Shown: positions 22,111 through 33,206 of the stretch, piece by piece
Position numbering within the stretch: position 1 is the stretch's first letter
Layout: each line of letters starts with the position of its first letter
NCBI GenBank assembly: GCA_020881915.1
Contig: JAJFPB010000001.1
Coordinates: 124,001 to 188,000 of the forward strand
Length of the DNA stretch: 64,000 bases
Direction: 5' to 3'
Source of the DNA: Paramyrothecium sp. XJ0827
Lineage: Eukaryota > Ascomycota > Sordariomycetes > Hypocreales > Stachybotryaceae
Translations under genes and position numbers: made by a program
The notes under the pieces: model-generated
What the model was told of the DNA's origin: nothing
The model's database searches: none
What the model saw: the letters and a program-made list of their open reading frames with translations, nothing else

Positions 22111-23299
22111 AGACATGAGATTCAATTCATCATATGCCGGCTCGTCTATCGCAGCCAGGAGGCAGAAGGTACGAGTACTACCGTAATTTGTACATCCATA
22201 CTCAGCAAATCGCCCCAGCCGTCCGAGAACACGTAAGGAATCTGATCTATCCCGTATTAACCAGGTTGCATGCAGGTCGGCCGCGGCCTTATACCGTTGC
22301 TTGCAGCTGCTTGAAGCTATAGACAATTGTCGTCCATCAGCTCCACACCCCAAGTCTGGGCTTATAAATCATTGACATGACCTGATGATAGGACCCCTTT
22401 ACCAATTGACGAATGTGGATGCCAATTGCATGAGCGTCGATATTGGGTAGCCAACAACCATGACGGGCCACTTCGATCGCAATCAAGCGCCCTGGGGGAA
22501 ACGGCCTCTTCGTTGGCCCGATGACCACGGGTACGTTGTATCAGGGCATAGGAAAAGTAAAGCCAACTGGATGTGGACGGTGAAGGGCAGCAAACGGCGA
22601 GCATGGCTCGAATCATGATCAATACTCGCTACAGAGTCACGACAATTAACTCTAGGGTTCTAGCCTCACCTGGTGATGGCGACGCAGCCCGGACTGCTTG
22701 TATATGGCTGCTGACGTTTATACTCATAGTTTGCCGAGGAATGGTCAACTCACAAGGCCCCTTGGTTTCGCGTTACCGCGCTCGTCTCTGTGGCTTCTTC
22801 TTGTCCGATGTGGTAGGCTATCTATCTTATAGTATAAGGCTACTAACCTACCTAGTGTAGGGAAGGTATATTATATTAAGCTATCTTAGATTATAAGAGG
22901 TGAAGCTTCTTTAAATATATTCCAGCATAGGATATTATTATCAATAATTAATAAATAGAAGCTAGGGTTTAATATTAGAGAGTTGTGACAGGGTCCATGC
23001 GTCAGATGAGGCTGCCTATATTCATTAATCAGGCAGACTTAGCGTTAACGTTCAAGGCAACCGCCACTGGCGGCGCCATCCTTTGTCGATTTTATGACAT
23101 ATCATAATTGAGTGTAAAGAAGTCCCTGGATATCCCCACACCCAGCTTCAGAGATTCCTTACACTTGTTCCTGACCAATCGATGAAGTATTCCCGAGCAA
23201 TGGAAGTGTTATTAACCATACGGAGCTTGAGATTGAATGTAAACAGCCATCTCAACATACGTAATATACACAACTTAAGTTATAGAACCGACTATCCAT
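22111..23299. other. Intergenic with an AT-rich patch (about 22815-22990)
   Basis: No gene recognised. The AT-rich patch runs from a TG dinucleotide (22809) to GTTGTGACA (22990), an ending like that of the retrotransposon LTR (GTCGTGACA). It may be a degraded solo-LTR-like fragment; no clear target duplication is seen. Confidence 0.35.
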
Positions 23300-26200
23300 T
23301 TACCATTCACATTCAAGCAATCTGCTGTAAGACAACAGCCCGTCGTCACATGTCCTACCAACTCCACTGCCTTCTTCCTGATAGCACCTAATGCCCGTCA
23401 CGCCATCGCACACGAGCCTGCCGATGCGGTAAACGTCGCCGACGAAGTAACAGTTATGACCGTGGAGCTTATTAATCTTCCAGATGGCTGTGGGGTACCT
23501 TTGGCGCAGCAAGGTATTGGTGTTCTCTTGTACTCCATCGTGCTCGCAGAAGTCGATTCTCGAGCCATCCGTCGGCTGCGCTTTGACAATCCAAACAGGA
23601 TCGCCCACGAGGGTATCTGCTGACGCAAACTTCCTTCCCGAAGCAATGGAGACTTTGTATTTCTTCTCAGGTCTTTCGGGACTCTGGCAACTACTTAGCC
23701 AAGCACCGAGGGCTCCCGTTGCCGGGTCAACCACGATATAGTCTGCCCGTCCGGTATTCTGCAGCTTAGCGTACCGGACATTGGAGCCTGATGCACCGAC
23801 GCCACTGGCAATCTCTCCACCGTCTCGCCACATTGGCGTATTAGGGTAGCTGTTATACCAGACCCAGGCTTTGCCGTCGAGCTTGCGCGTCCAGACATAG
23901 TCGGCCTTTCCGTCGCCGTCAATGTCAACAAAATCAATTTCATCAGGGGACTGGCCGACGCCCGATGTGTATGCATCGGGCATCGGCGCGAAGTTGTCGT
24001 GGTCTTTGCCTGGGGTCCAGGTATTTCGGTAAATGGTAGCGCCACCGTTGTCTTTCAGCAAGATGTAGTCATCTCGCTAAGGGCTCGTTAGAAAGTGGCC
24101 AGGAATCTACAGCTTTTCGAGATACTTACCCCGTCACCATCAATATCAGCAATCCTGACTCGCTTGCCTGGCCCTAGACCTGAAGCTATGGTGCCGATAG
24201 ATTTGAAGCCCCACCGGGGGCCGTCGTTGGGGTCGATGTTTTCACCCAGATTCAGATACGCGTTAATCCGTCCTGTCTTGGGATCTATATCGAGATAATC
24301 GGCCAGACCGTCTCTGCGTTGATTTAGTCTTCATACTTCCATAAAGTCTCGAAAGTAGATCAAGTCACTACGTACCCATTGATGTCTCCGAAAACAACTT
24401 GCGAAGCGGGTGCTGCGCCACTTGCTATGGGGTCACCTCCATTGGCTTCCCTCCATAGCCAGCCCAGTAAGCCTGAGCTGTGTATGCCGGCGTTGAGACT
24501 ATGGCTGTTAGAACTGGATCGGACGAACTGACGTCTTACTTACTACACTGTCGGAGCACCTGACTCTGGGTCAAGCAGGACATAGTCATCCGCCCCATCA
24601 CCATCAATGTCGGCAAAGCGAAGGTTGTCTATAGTCATGTAATCACTCGTGCTTCCGCGGTTGTACCAGACGGAGAGGGCACCGTTGGCGCCGACGTGAA
24701 CATAATCGTCTTTGCCGTCGCCATCCATGTCTGCAAGTCTGATGGTGTTGAAGTTCTTCTTGACTCCAGTGGCAACCGCCTTGGCAGGGCCCTGATCGAT
24801 CCAGAAAGGCACGCCTTCTCGCCTTGTAGGCTGGTTCAAGTGACCAGTTAACCCGCCGTCACTGTCCCATATGAGGTAGTCTGCCTACGGGTTAGCAAGC
24901 ATAATAACATGTTCGGCCGGTTCTCCTACCATCCCTTCCATCGCCATTCATCTAGAGGATAGCATTAGTTACTGGACTCCGTGATCGTAGGGCGTCTGAC
25001 TTACATCGGCAAGGACCAATTCTGAGATACGATTAACATCGCCAGTGGCAATGCCGCCCATGTCACGCCAGAGCACCTCGCGGCCGCCTGGGGGGCCAGT
25101 GTTCAGGTAAAGCTTCAAGGAGCCACCTTCACCAATATACAAGTAGTCGTCTCGTCCATCGCCATTCATGTCCGCAAACCTCAAAGTTTCTAGGTTAGCA
25201 TGTCGCACGCCTGACGCAATCTCCTCACCACGGACAAACTTCCAGCCATTGTCCCAGCTGTCAGCGGGTCCATAGTTCCACCAGACTCGAACGGAACCGT
25301 CGTCGCTATTCAGTACCAGGTAATCATCCATCTATACCTACAGTTAGCACGTATTGCTGATGTAAGGCGAGCAATTTACCTTGTCACCGTTCAGATCCTG
25401 TCAAGTGTTAATTACGCTCATTTCAGAGAAAGCACTCTTTGAACACTTACCGCCAAGAAAATGGTATCCCCAGAACTAACGCCAGTGGCTATCACGCTGT
25501 CGTTATTCCCAGCTGATGACCATGAGTTAGGCAAATTATTAATCCAGCAACGAAGCTCCCCGGTCTTTGGATCGATCCAGACGTAATCTGAAGTCTCGGT
25601 ATCAGTACTGGCAAGAATGCGACGCATGTCCTCAGATAACTTACCTGCTTTCCCATCGCCATTCATATCGTGAAGCCGGACGTATTTCTCATCCAGCCCT
25701 ACGCCTCTGGCGAGTATTCCTGCATCGACCCAGTTGCTCTTGTACTGCCAGTCGCCCATGCTTTCGACTCCCATTGCAATCTTGCCTGCGTTCCTCCAAT
25801 GCGGCTTGTCACGGCAAATGGCTGGTCCCTTATCGTCCCCACGTGCCAACTCGGCCGCCTTTGCCACCGTCTCCTTGGAGGTAACCTGAATTGGGTTCGC
25901 ACCCCAGTCGGGAAGCGGAATGTTCTGGTCAAGGCCGCCATTGTCGTCAATGTTTTCAAAACCGGGATCGGGGCCTACAGGTATTTTAATCCAGCTTTCG
26001 GGAATTTGGTGAATGAAGCTGTACCACCAGTCTCCCATCACGTTGTAGCCGGCATTGTTCGGGTGAACACAATCCAACATATGATCTTTCATGGAGAATT
26101 TCGAAAAGTCAGCTGCAATCACATGGTGTCCAGCATCTCTTCTGGACTTCACCACGCCAGGAATCAGCTCTTGAAACAACCCCGTCCTGGCTTCTCTGTC

Positions 26201-28625
26201 CTCTATACAAGTTCCAATGATCTTGGCAACGAGAATGGTAGCGTCTGGACACGCTTCAGTCATCTTGTCAATCAGCTTGCCTAAGCGGTCAGCAGCTGCT
26301 CTGGGGTCATTGCCTTCCGTCGATGTCCCAGAGTTTGAGTTCATGTCATTGGTGCCCGCATGCAAGAGGATGATGTTCGGACGCTGCTCAAGAGCCGGAT
26401 CAACATTGTCGGAGATGTATTTGATCGTCTTACCGCTCCAAGCAGCCTTAACCTCCCAAGTCAGTCCAAGTGCTAGTAGCGAAGAAGTTGACTTACGTAG
26501 CTTCCATTGACCATAGTGCCTGAAGATTCAGTGCCGGCGAAGACCACCTTGTTTCCTACATGCTTGTAAGCCCACTTGCTCATAAAGAACTTGGATCTTA
26601 CGAGAATCTTACCAGATAAGTTATCCTTGAGATGACCACGGTAACCATTTCCATGCCCCCCCAAGCGCTCACTCCCCCAACCGACGGTGATGGAATCGCC
26701 AACAGGAAGGATACGTAGTTTGGCCCCATTCTTCACAGCTTCTCCGGGTTTTATAGCCTTGGGCGTGAGGACGGATCTGCCCTCCTCATCGGGACGGATC
26801 GTGCAAGTGCCGCCGGACGAGTCGCCCTCCCAAGGGATGGCACGGAATCCATTTTCCTCTCGGCGACGATTCGTAACATGAAAGAAGACAGCGTTCGCAA
26901 TGAAGTAATGAAGCAGCAAATGGGGATGGAAAACTCGACCGTACCTGCACATTACTCTGATTAGTGACCATCTTGAATCTTCGAGTACACAACGTATGCT
27001 TACCCATCAGGTATCCAGTTAGGCACTTGCTCATCTGCTGCGGCTAGAATTTGTCCCTCCATCGCTGCATTAGACTCTGTGACATCTTCTCCCATCAAAT
27101 GCTCATGTCTGAACTTAGCGCCCTCCTCGAGGAAATCCGTAGCTCGGGCCCAAACGTTGATCTGGGCACCAAACGTGCCGTTCATATGATCCCCGGTACT
27201 GCGACGCCAAGGGTTCCAACCAAATGGGTCTGTGGTGCTCATCTCATAAAACATGAGCTCATCCCTTTTACGGTCAGTTTCGGTTATGTTGGCATTGGTT
27301 AGATTACTCCTTACCTGTTGTTACTCTCGTATGACCCTTCATCTACACCATTCTCGCAATATCTACCTTTGAAGTGGCCAACAACGTCATCATAACCCAC
27401 GAATTTCACTTGGGGGCCTGCCCTTTGCACGGCTGCTTCCTAGAGATTGTCAGCTACTGGAGGTTTCGCATGTAAGTTCACCAACTGACAAGATGTTTGT
27501 TCATCAGGTCGACCAAATCATTCATGAGTCTTCGTCGGGCAGTCGTAAGGTGAGCCCTCTCCTGCCAAACAATGGGTACTCTCTATCATTTCATGTAAGT
27601 AGAAGGGCATCTGAGACAGCATTCCTGACTCACAAGAGCATAAACGGACCAGCTGGCCTTATCACATTCTGGTCCGTAATCTGTGCTGAAGAACTTGGCA
27701 TATCTATAGGCTGTTAGTAGTGCATTGAAACCATAGAATAAGACGGTTTGGTACCCTGTGTAATATATCATGCCTCTGCAAAGGTTAGCGTGATCATGAC
27801 CTCAAGTGAGGCACTGGCATGACCTTGACTCACGTTGGAGAAAGTTTTCTCTTTGCTGCTGCAATCATACCGTCCAGACTCTTGGCGAAGGAATCACTTT
27901 CAATAATTTCTTGTGATATTTTCAGTTGTCCTTCACATCCTCGGGCATTCTTCCACCAATCAAAAGCCTCGGCCCATTCTTGGTCATACAGCTTTGCAAT
28001 CATCAGGGCGAATCCAGACGCCGTTTTTGAAGGAGCAAACCACTGGAAGATACATTGGTTCAGAATAGCCAGAAGGTCGGCGTCGTTGCCTCCTGGAACG
28101 AGCTTGTTAGATTGCCATGCATAGGATGAGTGCATCCAGCAACATACCTGCTGACATAAGAATTATATCTTGGTCGTTGTCCAGTTGAGGAATCTGGTTC
28201 TCAACCACGTCCTCAACGACAGCACCAGAGCATGACTCGAACTGAAACTCTCTTGACTGTGGGTCGCCTAGCCTCCCATCTTGATTGATGATATAAGGGT
28301 ATGAGTGATCATACCTACGGCAGTTAATATCTGACAAATTGTTAACATGCTTCAATTTGAAGGCAGGATGATGTTACTTGCCGCCAAAGGGGGCGTGGAA
28401 TGTAGGGCGTTTGAGTAAGGTTCCCGAACCTACTCCGGCTGAGTATGAATCTCCGACAGCGGCAAGTTTTTTGATGAAACTGAGATCATCAGGATCGAAA
28501 TCGTCGTCTCTTAGAAGAAGTTTATCCTCTGCTATGGCGGCAAAGCTATTGGGCGACCATAGAGCAGAAACTGAGCAAATGATCACGTAAACGCATACAA
28601 AATGCCGAACTCGTGCATGGTACAT
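23300..28625 (-). CDS. Large secreted protein: two tandem SGNH/GDSL esterase-like domains plus VCBS/FG-GAP beta-propeller
   Basis: About 19 exons, all joined by plausible short introns, give a protein of roughly 1,450-1,500 residues. It starts with a hydrophobic signal (VCVYVIICSVSALW). SGNH domain 1: AVGDSYSAGVGSG (Ser block), SAGGNDADLL, FFSTDYGPECDKASWSV, and the His block RVFHPHLLLHYFIAN. In the same exon the chain continues through a linker into SGNH domain 2: LPVGDSITVGWGS, VVFAGTESSGTM, LLHAGTNDMNS, and the Asp-His block DCVHPNNAGYNV. Then follow at least eight VCBS/FG-GAP repeats with Asp-rich loops of the type D-x-N/D-G-D-G-x-x-D-Y (MNGDGKADYVW, DLNGDKMDDYL, MNGDGRDDYLY, DMDGDGKDDYVHV, DIDGDGADDYVLL and others). 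The C-terminal 120 residues are Cys-containing. Expected to be an extracellular carbohydrate- or polyester-active esterase with a Ca-binding propeller. Two exons are only 18 and 22 nt. A two-gene model (split near 27000) is less likely, since domain 1's His block and domain 2's Ser block share an exon. Confidence 0.8.
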
Positions 28626-29714
28626 CTTCGAGAAAGCTAAGGTCTGTTTCTCTGGTTAATCACGTTCAATACAGGACTAGACATGAGCAAGAGACTGTTG
28701 GTCATATCTATATAACCAGAGCTCCCAGGAAGAATCCGATAACACTTCCACATGGTCTAACTTGACCCCTTGCATCGAAGACAGTGCCTCATACTGTTCG
28801 AAAAAAGTCCAGATTCTCATTGGTAATTATGGTGGATCACTTTCAACCAGGCTAGCACTTTTTTCCTGGACTCGTGTGCGCGGCTTAACTTGATGCGTTT
28901 TACCTCCGAAGTTATTTCGGTTGATGTATGTGGGCGTGTGTGGCGATGCCGTCCAGCCCGCATTGAAGGAACCAGGCAAAGAGCTCCATATGCAGGAGGC
29001 CCAAACCGGCGAAGATTCAGTCTGTTGGTAAGACGATGCTCAGGTGGGGACTCGAACAAATCCTACATGTTGGCACTTAGTTGGCTCCTAAAAGGGAAGT
29101 TGCAGCCTTACTTGCGGTGGCGTTGCTGCATGGGCAGGGGTAGTTTCGATATTAAAATTGATACTGTCGTACTAGTCCCTAAAATCTTGGCGTGCAGAAT
29201 TATCCACGGAACACCCCCTAGGCAATTTCTATGTCAGCTGATACTCCGGGGCCACCTTTTGACTCTATACAGCCAATACAAATCTTAACTTCTTGCAGGG
29301 CTGTTGTTCTGGGCCTTGCTAGCTCAGTCAACAAACGAAATTCAACACCGAACTTATCACTGTGCCTGTGTTGGTAGTTAATTCTCGCAGCTCGGCTGTA
29401 CACGGGCTGTGCTGCGCGCATCCCATGTCATTCCTCGTCCATTCTAGTCACGGGTAGTTATTTGCTCTCCTTAAACAGGGACTGTACACAGTGCCATCCA
29501 GGTAGCTTATGATTGCTCAAGCCAGGGTCGTGCTGCGGTCGTAAGGGCTGCTCTGTAGGTGGAGTGGAAACGCGTCTACTTGTGCTGCCATGTCGGTCCC
29601 TGATCCTGATTGATAAGTCGACTTTCTCGCTCTTAGGAACTCGTTTGACAACTCAAGCGGTTCATTCAAAAAATAAACAATTTCCTCCCCCTTGTCCTTT
29701 TACTTGCAAAGAGC
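28626..29714. other. Divergent intergenic region
   Basis: Holds the promoters of the leftward SGNH/VCBS gene and the rightward secreted-protein gene. Frames present are short and have no recognisable domain. Confidence 0.5.
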
Positions 29715-30682
29715 ATGGCGCCAGAAAGAAGGCCTCGTTGGCTATCTTTCACACTGCTTCTCCTTTTCTGGACTCAACTCATACATGCAGTCCTAGATCT
29801 AACCAGGGAGCATCCACCCCAAGGGCAATTGAAAGTACGCTTGGATTATGACATAGCCAAAGACTCGGCAAAAAATGCGCAACTTCTAGCAGACCATGAA
29901 ATTGTGTTTTCCACCTTCATCGAGTTTCCGAACTCAAAAGATGTTGCTGACATCAGCGACGGTCAGCTAGTGCAAATCGCCATCGATGCTTTTCACGAGA
30001 TGGACAACGGACTAAGAGCCTACGGAATCACGGGAGCTAACGAGATGAAGAAGGCCAAGCCTAGTGTCATGACCATCATGGCGTACGAGAACAAAATCAT
30101 CTTGGCTTCTTCACAGAGAGGCAAATCAAAGTTCATGAAACATGAAAAAAACAGAGACAACCCCGTCACTATAGCCTTGAACCGTTGCCAAGAGATCTGG
30201 AGGGACGAACCCTGGCAAGTCGCAAAAAAACCAGGGGAGCCACTGGACGACCACAAAAACCAACGCGGGTGTGGTGAAGTCATGAATTTCTTCTACTACT
30301 ACCAAATAGAGGATAAACCTCTCCCGGAAAGAAACACTGAAGAGTTCCCCCCCCCACGTGTGACTACTGTGTCCGAGGTCAGAGTGAAAGGCAAAGACCC
30401 TGAGGTGAATATCGCGCCCCCATGTGGCACACCAGACAAAAGAGAAGGAGCAAAAGTGAGTGGCAAACTATCTCGTGACGACTTTTGCTAACTGTTTGGC
30501 AAAAGTGTGAACTCGGCTGCAACTACTTGGTTAAGCAACAAAAGGTGAACTACTTGTATGATGCGGATCCGATAGCTCTCGGTCTCCATACGTTCAGAAA
30601 TGCAAGATTCGGTCAAATCCAGTCTTGCTCGAGAGAAAATATTGTTTGGGACGGGATTGCTAGGGATCCTGAGGATGCTTAA
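29715..30682 (+). CDS. Secreted protein with deaminase-like Cys/Glu motifs
   Basis: Two exons (29715-30455, 30506-30682; 50-bp intron) encode 305 residues. A clear signal peptide (WLSFTLLLLFWTQLIHA) predicts secretion. I do not recognise a named family, but the C-terminal half has the zinc-site pattern of the nucleic-acid deaminase-like superfamily: Cys186-Gly-Glu188 in RGCGEVMNFFYYYQI, then, after a strand, Pro-Pro-Cys237 in NIAPPCGTPDKREGAK followed by Cys248 and Cys252 (CELGC). The intron falls exactly between these Cys. The order Cys-x-Glu ... Pro-Cys ... Gly-Cys matches fungal extracellular deaminase-fold proteins, but the spacing of the second motif is longer than the usual PCxxC. The first 150 residues are rich in Lys and Asp with no known domain. 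An alternative is simply a Cys-containing effector of unknown fold. There is no sign of disruption. Confidence 0.6.
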
Positions 30683-30874
30683 GATTAATGGGATCCTTAA
30701 GATCAATGCTGATGTGTACCTTGACGTTCATGTTGAAGTTGGAGGTATACACTTGCACGGTCTCTTTTACTGATAGATCTTGGCATCAAGGGAGTGTGTC
30801 ATTGGCCTGGGCGGCTAAAGGTAGTAGATATTAGCTTTGAGGCCATGAATATCTCAGACACTATCTGTCCACAT

Positions 30875-32245
30875 TCACATTCTATACGTAAACTCGATGT
30901 TGTGTCTTGCACCTAGTGTTGCCAACTTCGCCTGCAGTTCCCGAGTCGCAAACCCTCCATCGTAGGTCTCCGGCAAGCATACGGCCCTCAGATTCGATAG
31001 CGAGGCCAGAACACCACTCTCGAACTCCGTGGTCACGACATTGACAATATCGTCATCTTTCCAATCATCTGCCTGGTCTATTATGTCAACACTGGCGGTC
31101 ATTTTCAGGGATTTGAGACTTTGTGGAAATGACATCAGGATCCGCCAAAGCGAGGGTGTCTTTGTCAGGTCTGCCATGAATAACCAGGACACTTCAGGGG
31201 TTTTCAACCGATGTAGTTTAGAGAGTTCAGCTAGCGAGCCCCGGATCTTGACCACTGGTGCCTCGTACTGTCCACGGCTCGGTGCTGGGAATATTCTAGG
31301 CTCAATGATTAACTCGGTCAATGTTTCACGCAGTTGAACAATCGCTGCCGCCATCGTGTCCAGCTCGACGATTGGTTTGCTGACCGGGTAGTCGATGTCT
31401 TCCTCGTAAAACCAATCGTAATGAAACTTTTGCAAGCGCTTGAGACCAAAGAGGATAGGTTTGAGATGGTGTTCTCTTATCCTATCTAGTCGAAGCGACG
31501 TCAGGGAAGTGGGGATTGGCGGGGTCTCTGCTGGCCAAGAGAAAACAACAGGGTTTTCGACCGACATTGACAACTCTTGAATTTTGGGCAAATAAAACAA
31601 TGACAGCAACCCGGCCGCCCATGGCTCTCCATCGTAGTCGAATGGCCTGTATTTCGGGGCAAGTAGGACGCGGGTCAGAGACCCGAGCATAAGCGACTGG
31701 TGCTGGTCTTCATGACGCTTGGAGTTACACAAGATAGATCTCGTCATTTGTGCCAAGAAATCGGTCCTGCGAGTCCATACAGGCCCCAAGGACAGCAGAT
31801 GCAAATTGGGCAGCATGGCAACGAGCAAAGCCACATTTGCATCGGCGAAGCCGGTCTCGACCATGCCGGTCCATTCCTGGGCCACATGTTGCGAAACACC
31901 ACAGCATTCAATCTTGGCTGATACCCGGGTGTGAGGGAGGGCAACGATGAGTGGCAGCACCTCTAATTGATTCCCACGAGTAAACTCGGCCTCACTGTCA
32001 AGCTCGATTGTGCGCACTTTCTTGCAAAGGTCGGGTTTCTCCAAGAGGGTTCGCAGCAGCAACATGATTGGCGGACTTTCGCTTGGCGACCATTTCATCC
32101 GGATGGAGGAGTAGAGAAGTGGTTGGAATGTTGCTTGCAGTGTCTTGCTGGCCCTGGACAAGGCGGAAATAGCTGATTGTGGTAGTCGCTCAGTAATACT
32201 GAGCTGGATCTCCCTTGGGAAGTCATGTATTGGGAAAGGCTTCAT
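30875..32245 (-). CDS. F-box protein
   Basis: Single-exon gene of 456 residues from ATG 32245; the frame is open further upstream, but the conserved F-box starts right at this Met (MKPFPIHDFPREIQLSITERL). The F-box spans residues 5-45 (FPREIQ...LSRASKTLQATFQPLLYSSI), as in fungal SCF substrate adaptors. The rest is a leucine-rich, alpha/beta-like C-terminal part with LSLGPVW, SLTSLRLDRI, LTELIIEP and SLKSLKMTA segments that resemble degenerate LRRs. It probably recruits unknown targets to the SCF ubiquitin ligase. Fungal genomes hold many such fast-evolving copies. The gene lies next to an ankyrin pseudogene, an arrangement repeated at 51.7-54.7 kb. Confidence 0.8.
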   Translation of the reverse strand: MKPFPIHDFPREIQLSITERLPQSAISALSRASKTLQATFQPLLYSSIRMKWSPSESPPIMLLLRTLLEKPDLCKKVRTIELDSEAEFTRGNQLEVLPLIVALPHTRVSAKIECCGVSQHVAQEWTGMVETGFADANVALLVAMLPNLHLLSLGPVWTRRTDFLAQMTRSILCNSKRHEDQHQSLMLGSLTRVLLAPKYRPFDYDGEPWAAGLLSLFYLPKIQELSMSVENPVVFSWPAETPPIPTSLTSLRLDRIREHHLKPILFGLKRLQKFHYDWFYEEDIDYPVSKPIVELDTMAAAIVQLRETLTELIIEPRIFPAPSRGQYEAPVVKIRGSLAELSKLHRLKTPEVSWLFMADLTKTPSLWRILMSFPQSLKSLKMTASVDIIDQADDWKDDDIVNVVTTEFESGVLASLSNLRAVCLPETYDGGFATRELQAKLATLGARHNIEFTYRM

Positions 32246-32719
32246 TGCGGCTTCGGAACTTGCAGTGCAGTGCAGTGGTAAACGAAGGAAAATCGTAGGG
32301 CGAGTGGTAGAAATTAGAAGACTGCGATCCTTCAGTCTTACCATATCCATAAATCTGGCCCCACATCTTTCCTGCGTTTGGCGCACTGTGTACTTGCGCA
32401 CATGGCTGCTTTGTGCGGAAGAGGGCGATGAATCGAGAGCTGGATCAATCTAAACCAAGGAACAATGAGCCACAACCAACGCTCTAGTATTGGTGATCGT
32501 GGGCATTGAAGAATGACCCGCGTAGCAGACGAAGAAACCCCAGGAAACGTGGGTCCTAACATGGGCCCTGTGCTAGAGCCTTTGCGGGCTGTAAGGGTGT
32601 CAGTAATTCCGACTACCCTGTAACTGCCGATTCAAAACACCATCCAGTTTCTCCTCGGGAAGGTGTTGAGGTAGAATAAATTACACGTCCTGCTACACTG
32701 CGAGCCATTTGCCAAACAA

Positions 32720-33206
32720 TAACGCTTGCACTTTGCAGTGCTGTGGAAGAAAACAACGGAGCACAAGTCGCTCAACTCGCCAGCTTAGCCGACGGCGAAT
32801 CTCAAAAGACCTCACCCCTATGGATGCCGCTCTTGCTTGCCGAATTAGTTCTGAGCTGATTAACCTAGTTGTCTTATATGGCGGTAAGGTTACTGAGCAA
32901 TCTCTGTTCCTTATACCGCCACGGGCTTCGAGAGTATTGGAGGAGTCGGTGCAATGGCTCTTGGACCACAGCGCGGACCCTAATGGGATCAGCAAATTCC
33001 GTGGTCCTGCCTTGTACCACACTGTGAAGAGGAGTGGCATATAAACAGTAAAGCTCCTCCTTGACTATGGGGCGGATATACATTGGAAGTCTGTGGAAGG
33101 GATTACCGCTCTTGAAGTGGCATGGAACTTCGGCATCACCGATGTTATCGTCCTACTAGAGAAATACTGTAGCATGCAAGACGAAGCACCCCCCAAAGTA
33201 GCTTGA
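32720..33206 (+). pseudogene. Ankyrin-repeat protein fragment with stop and frameshift
   Basis: The frame reads LTPMDAALACRISSELINLVVLYGGKV, then VLEESVQWLLDHSADPNG and VKLLLDYGADIHW, and ends ALEVAWNFGITDVIVLLEKY before TGA at 33204. These are ankyrin helices and loops (LLLDYGAD type). An in-frame TAA at 33042-33044 interrupts it between two repeats. Upstream, ALCSAVEENNGAQVAQLASLA continues the pattern in another frame, showing a frameshift near 32800. No start or further N-terminal repeats are visible, so this is the broken tail of a larger gene. Confidence 0.65.

Noticed and set aside
21799..22353. Several 140-176-codon frames on both strands
   Set aside because: They overlap each other; only the part with the Gly-rich methyltransferase-like segment is retained as a tentative relic.
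22809..22990. Solo LTR with TG..CA ends
   Set aside because: AT-rich and ends like the gypsy LTR, but no target-site duplication and no clear alignment to the 608-bp LTR; kept only as an AT-rich patch.
26900..27300. Gene boundary splitting the SGNH/VCBS protein into two genes
   Set aside because: The exon at 26945-26600 carries the first domain's His block and the second domain's Ser block in one frame, so a split would break both domains.
28990..29070. Possible tRNA-like stretch (GTGGGGACTCGAACA)
   Set aside because: No matching acceptor stem, D-arm or anticodon arm could be paired around it.
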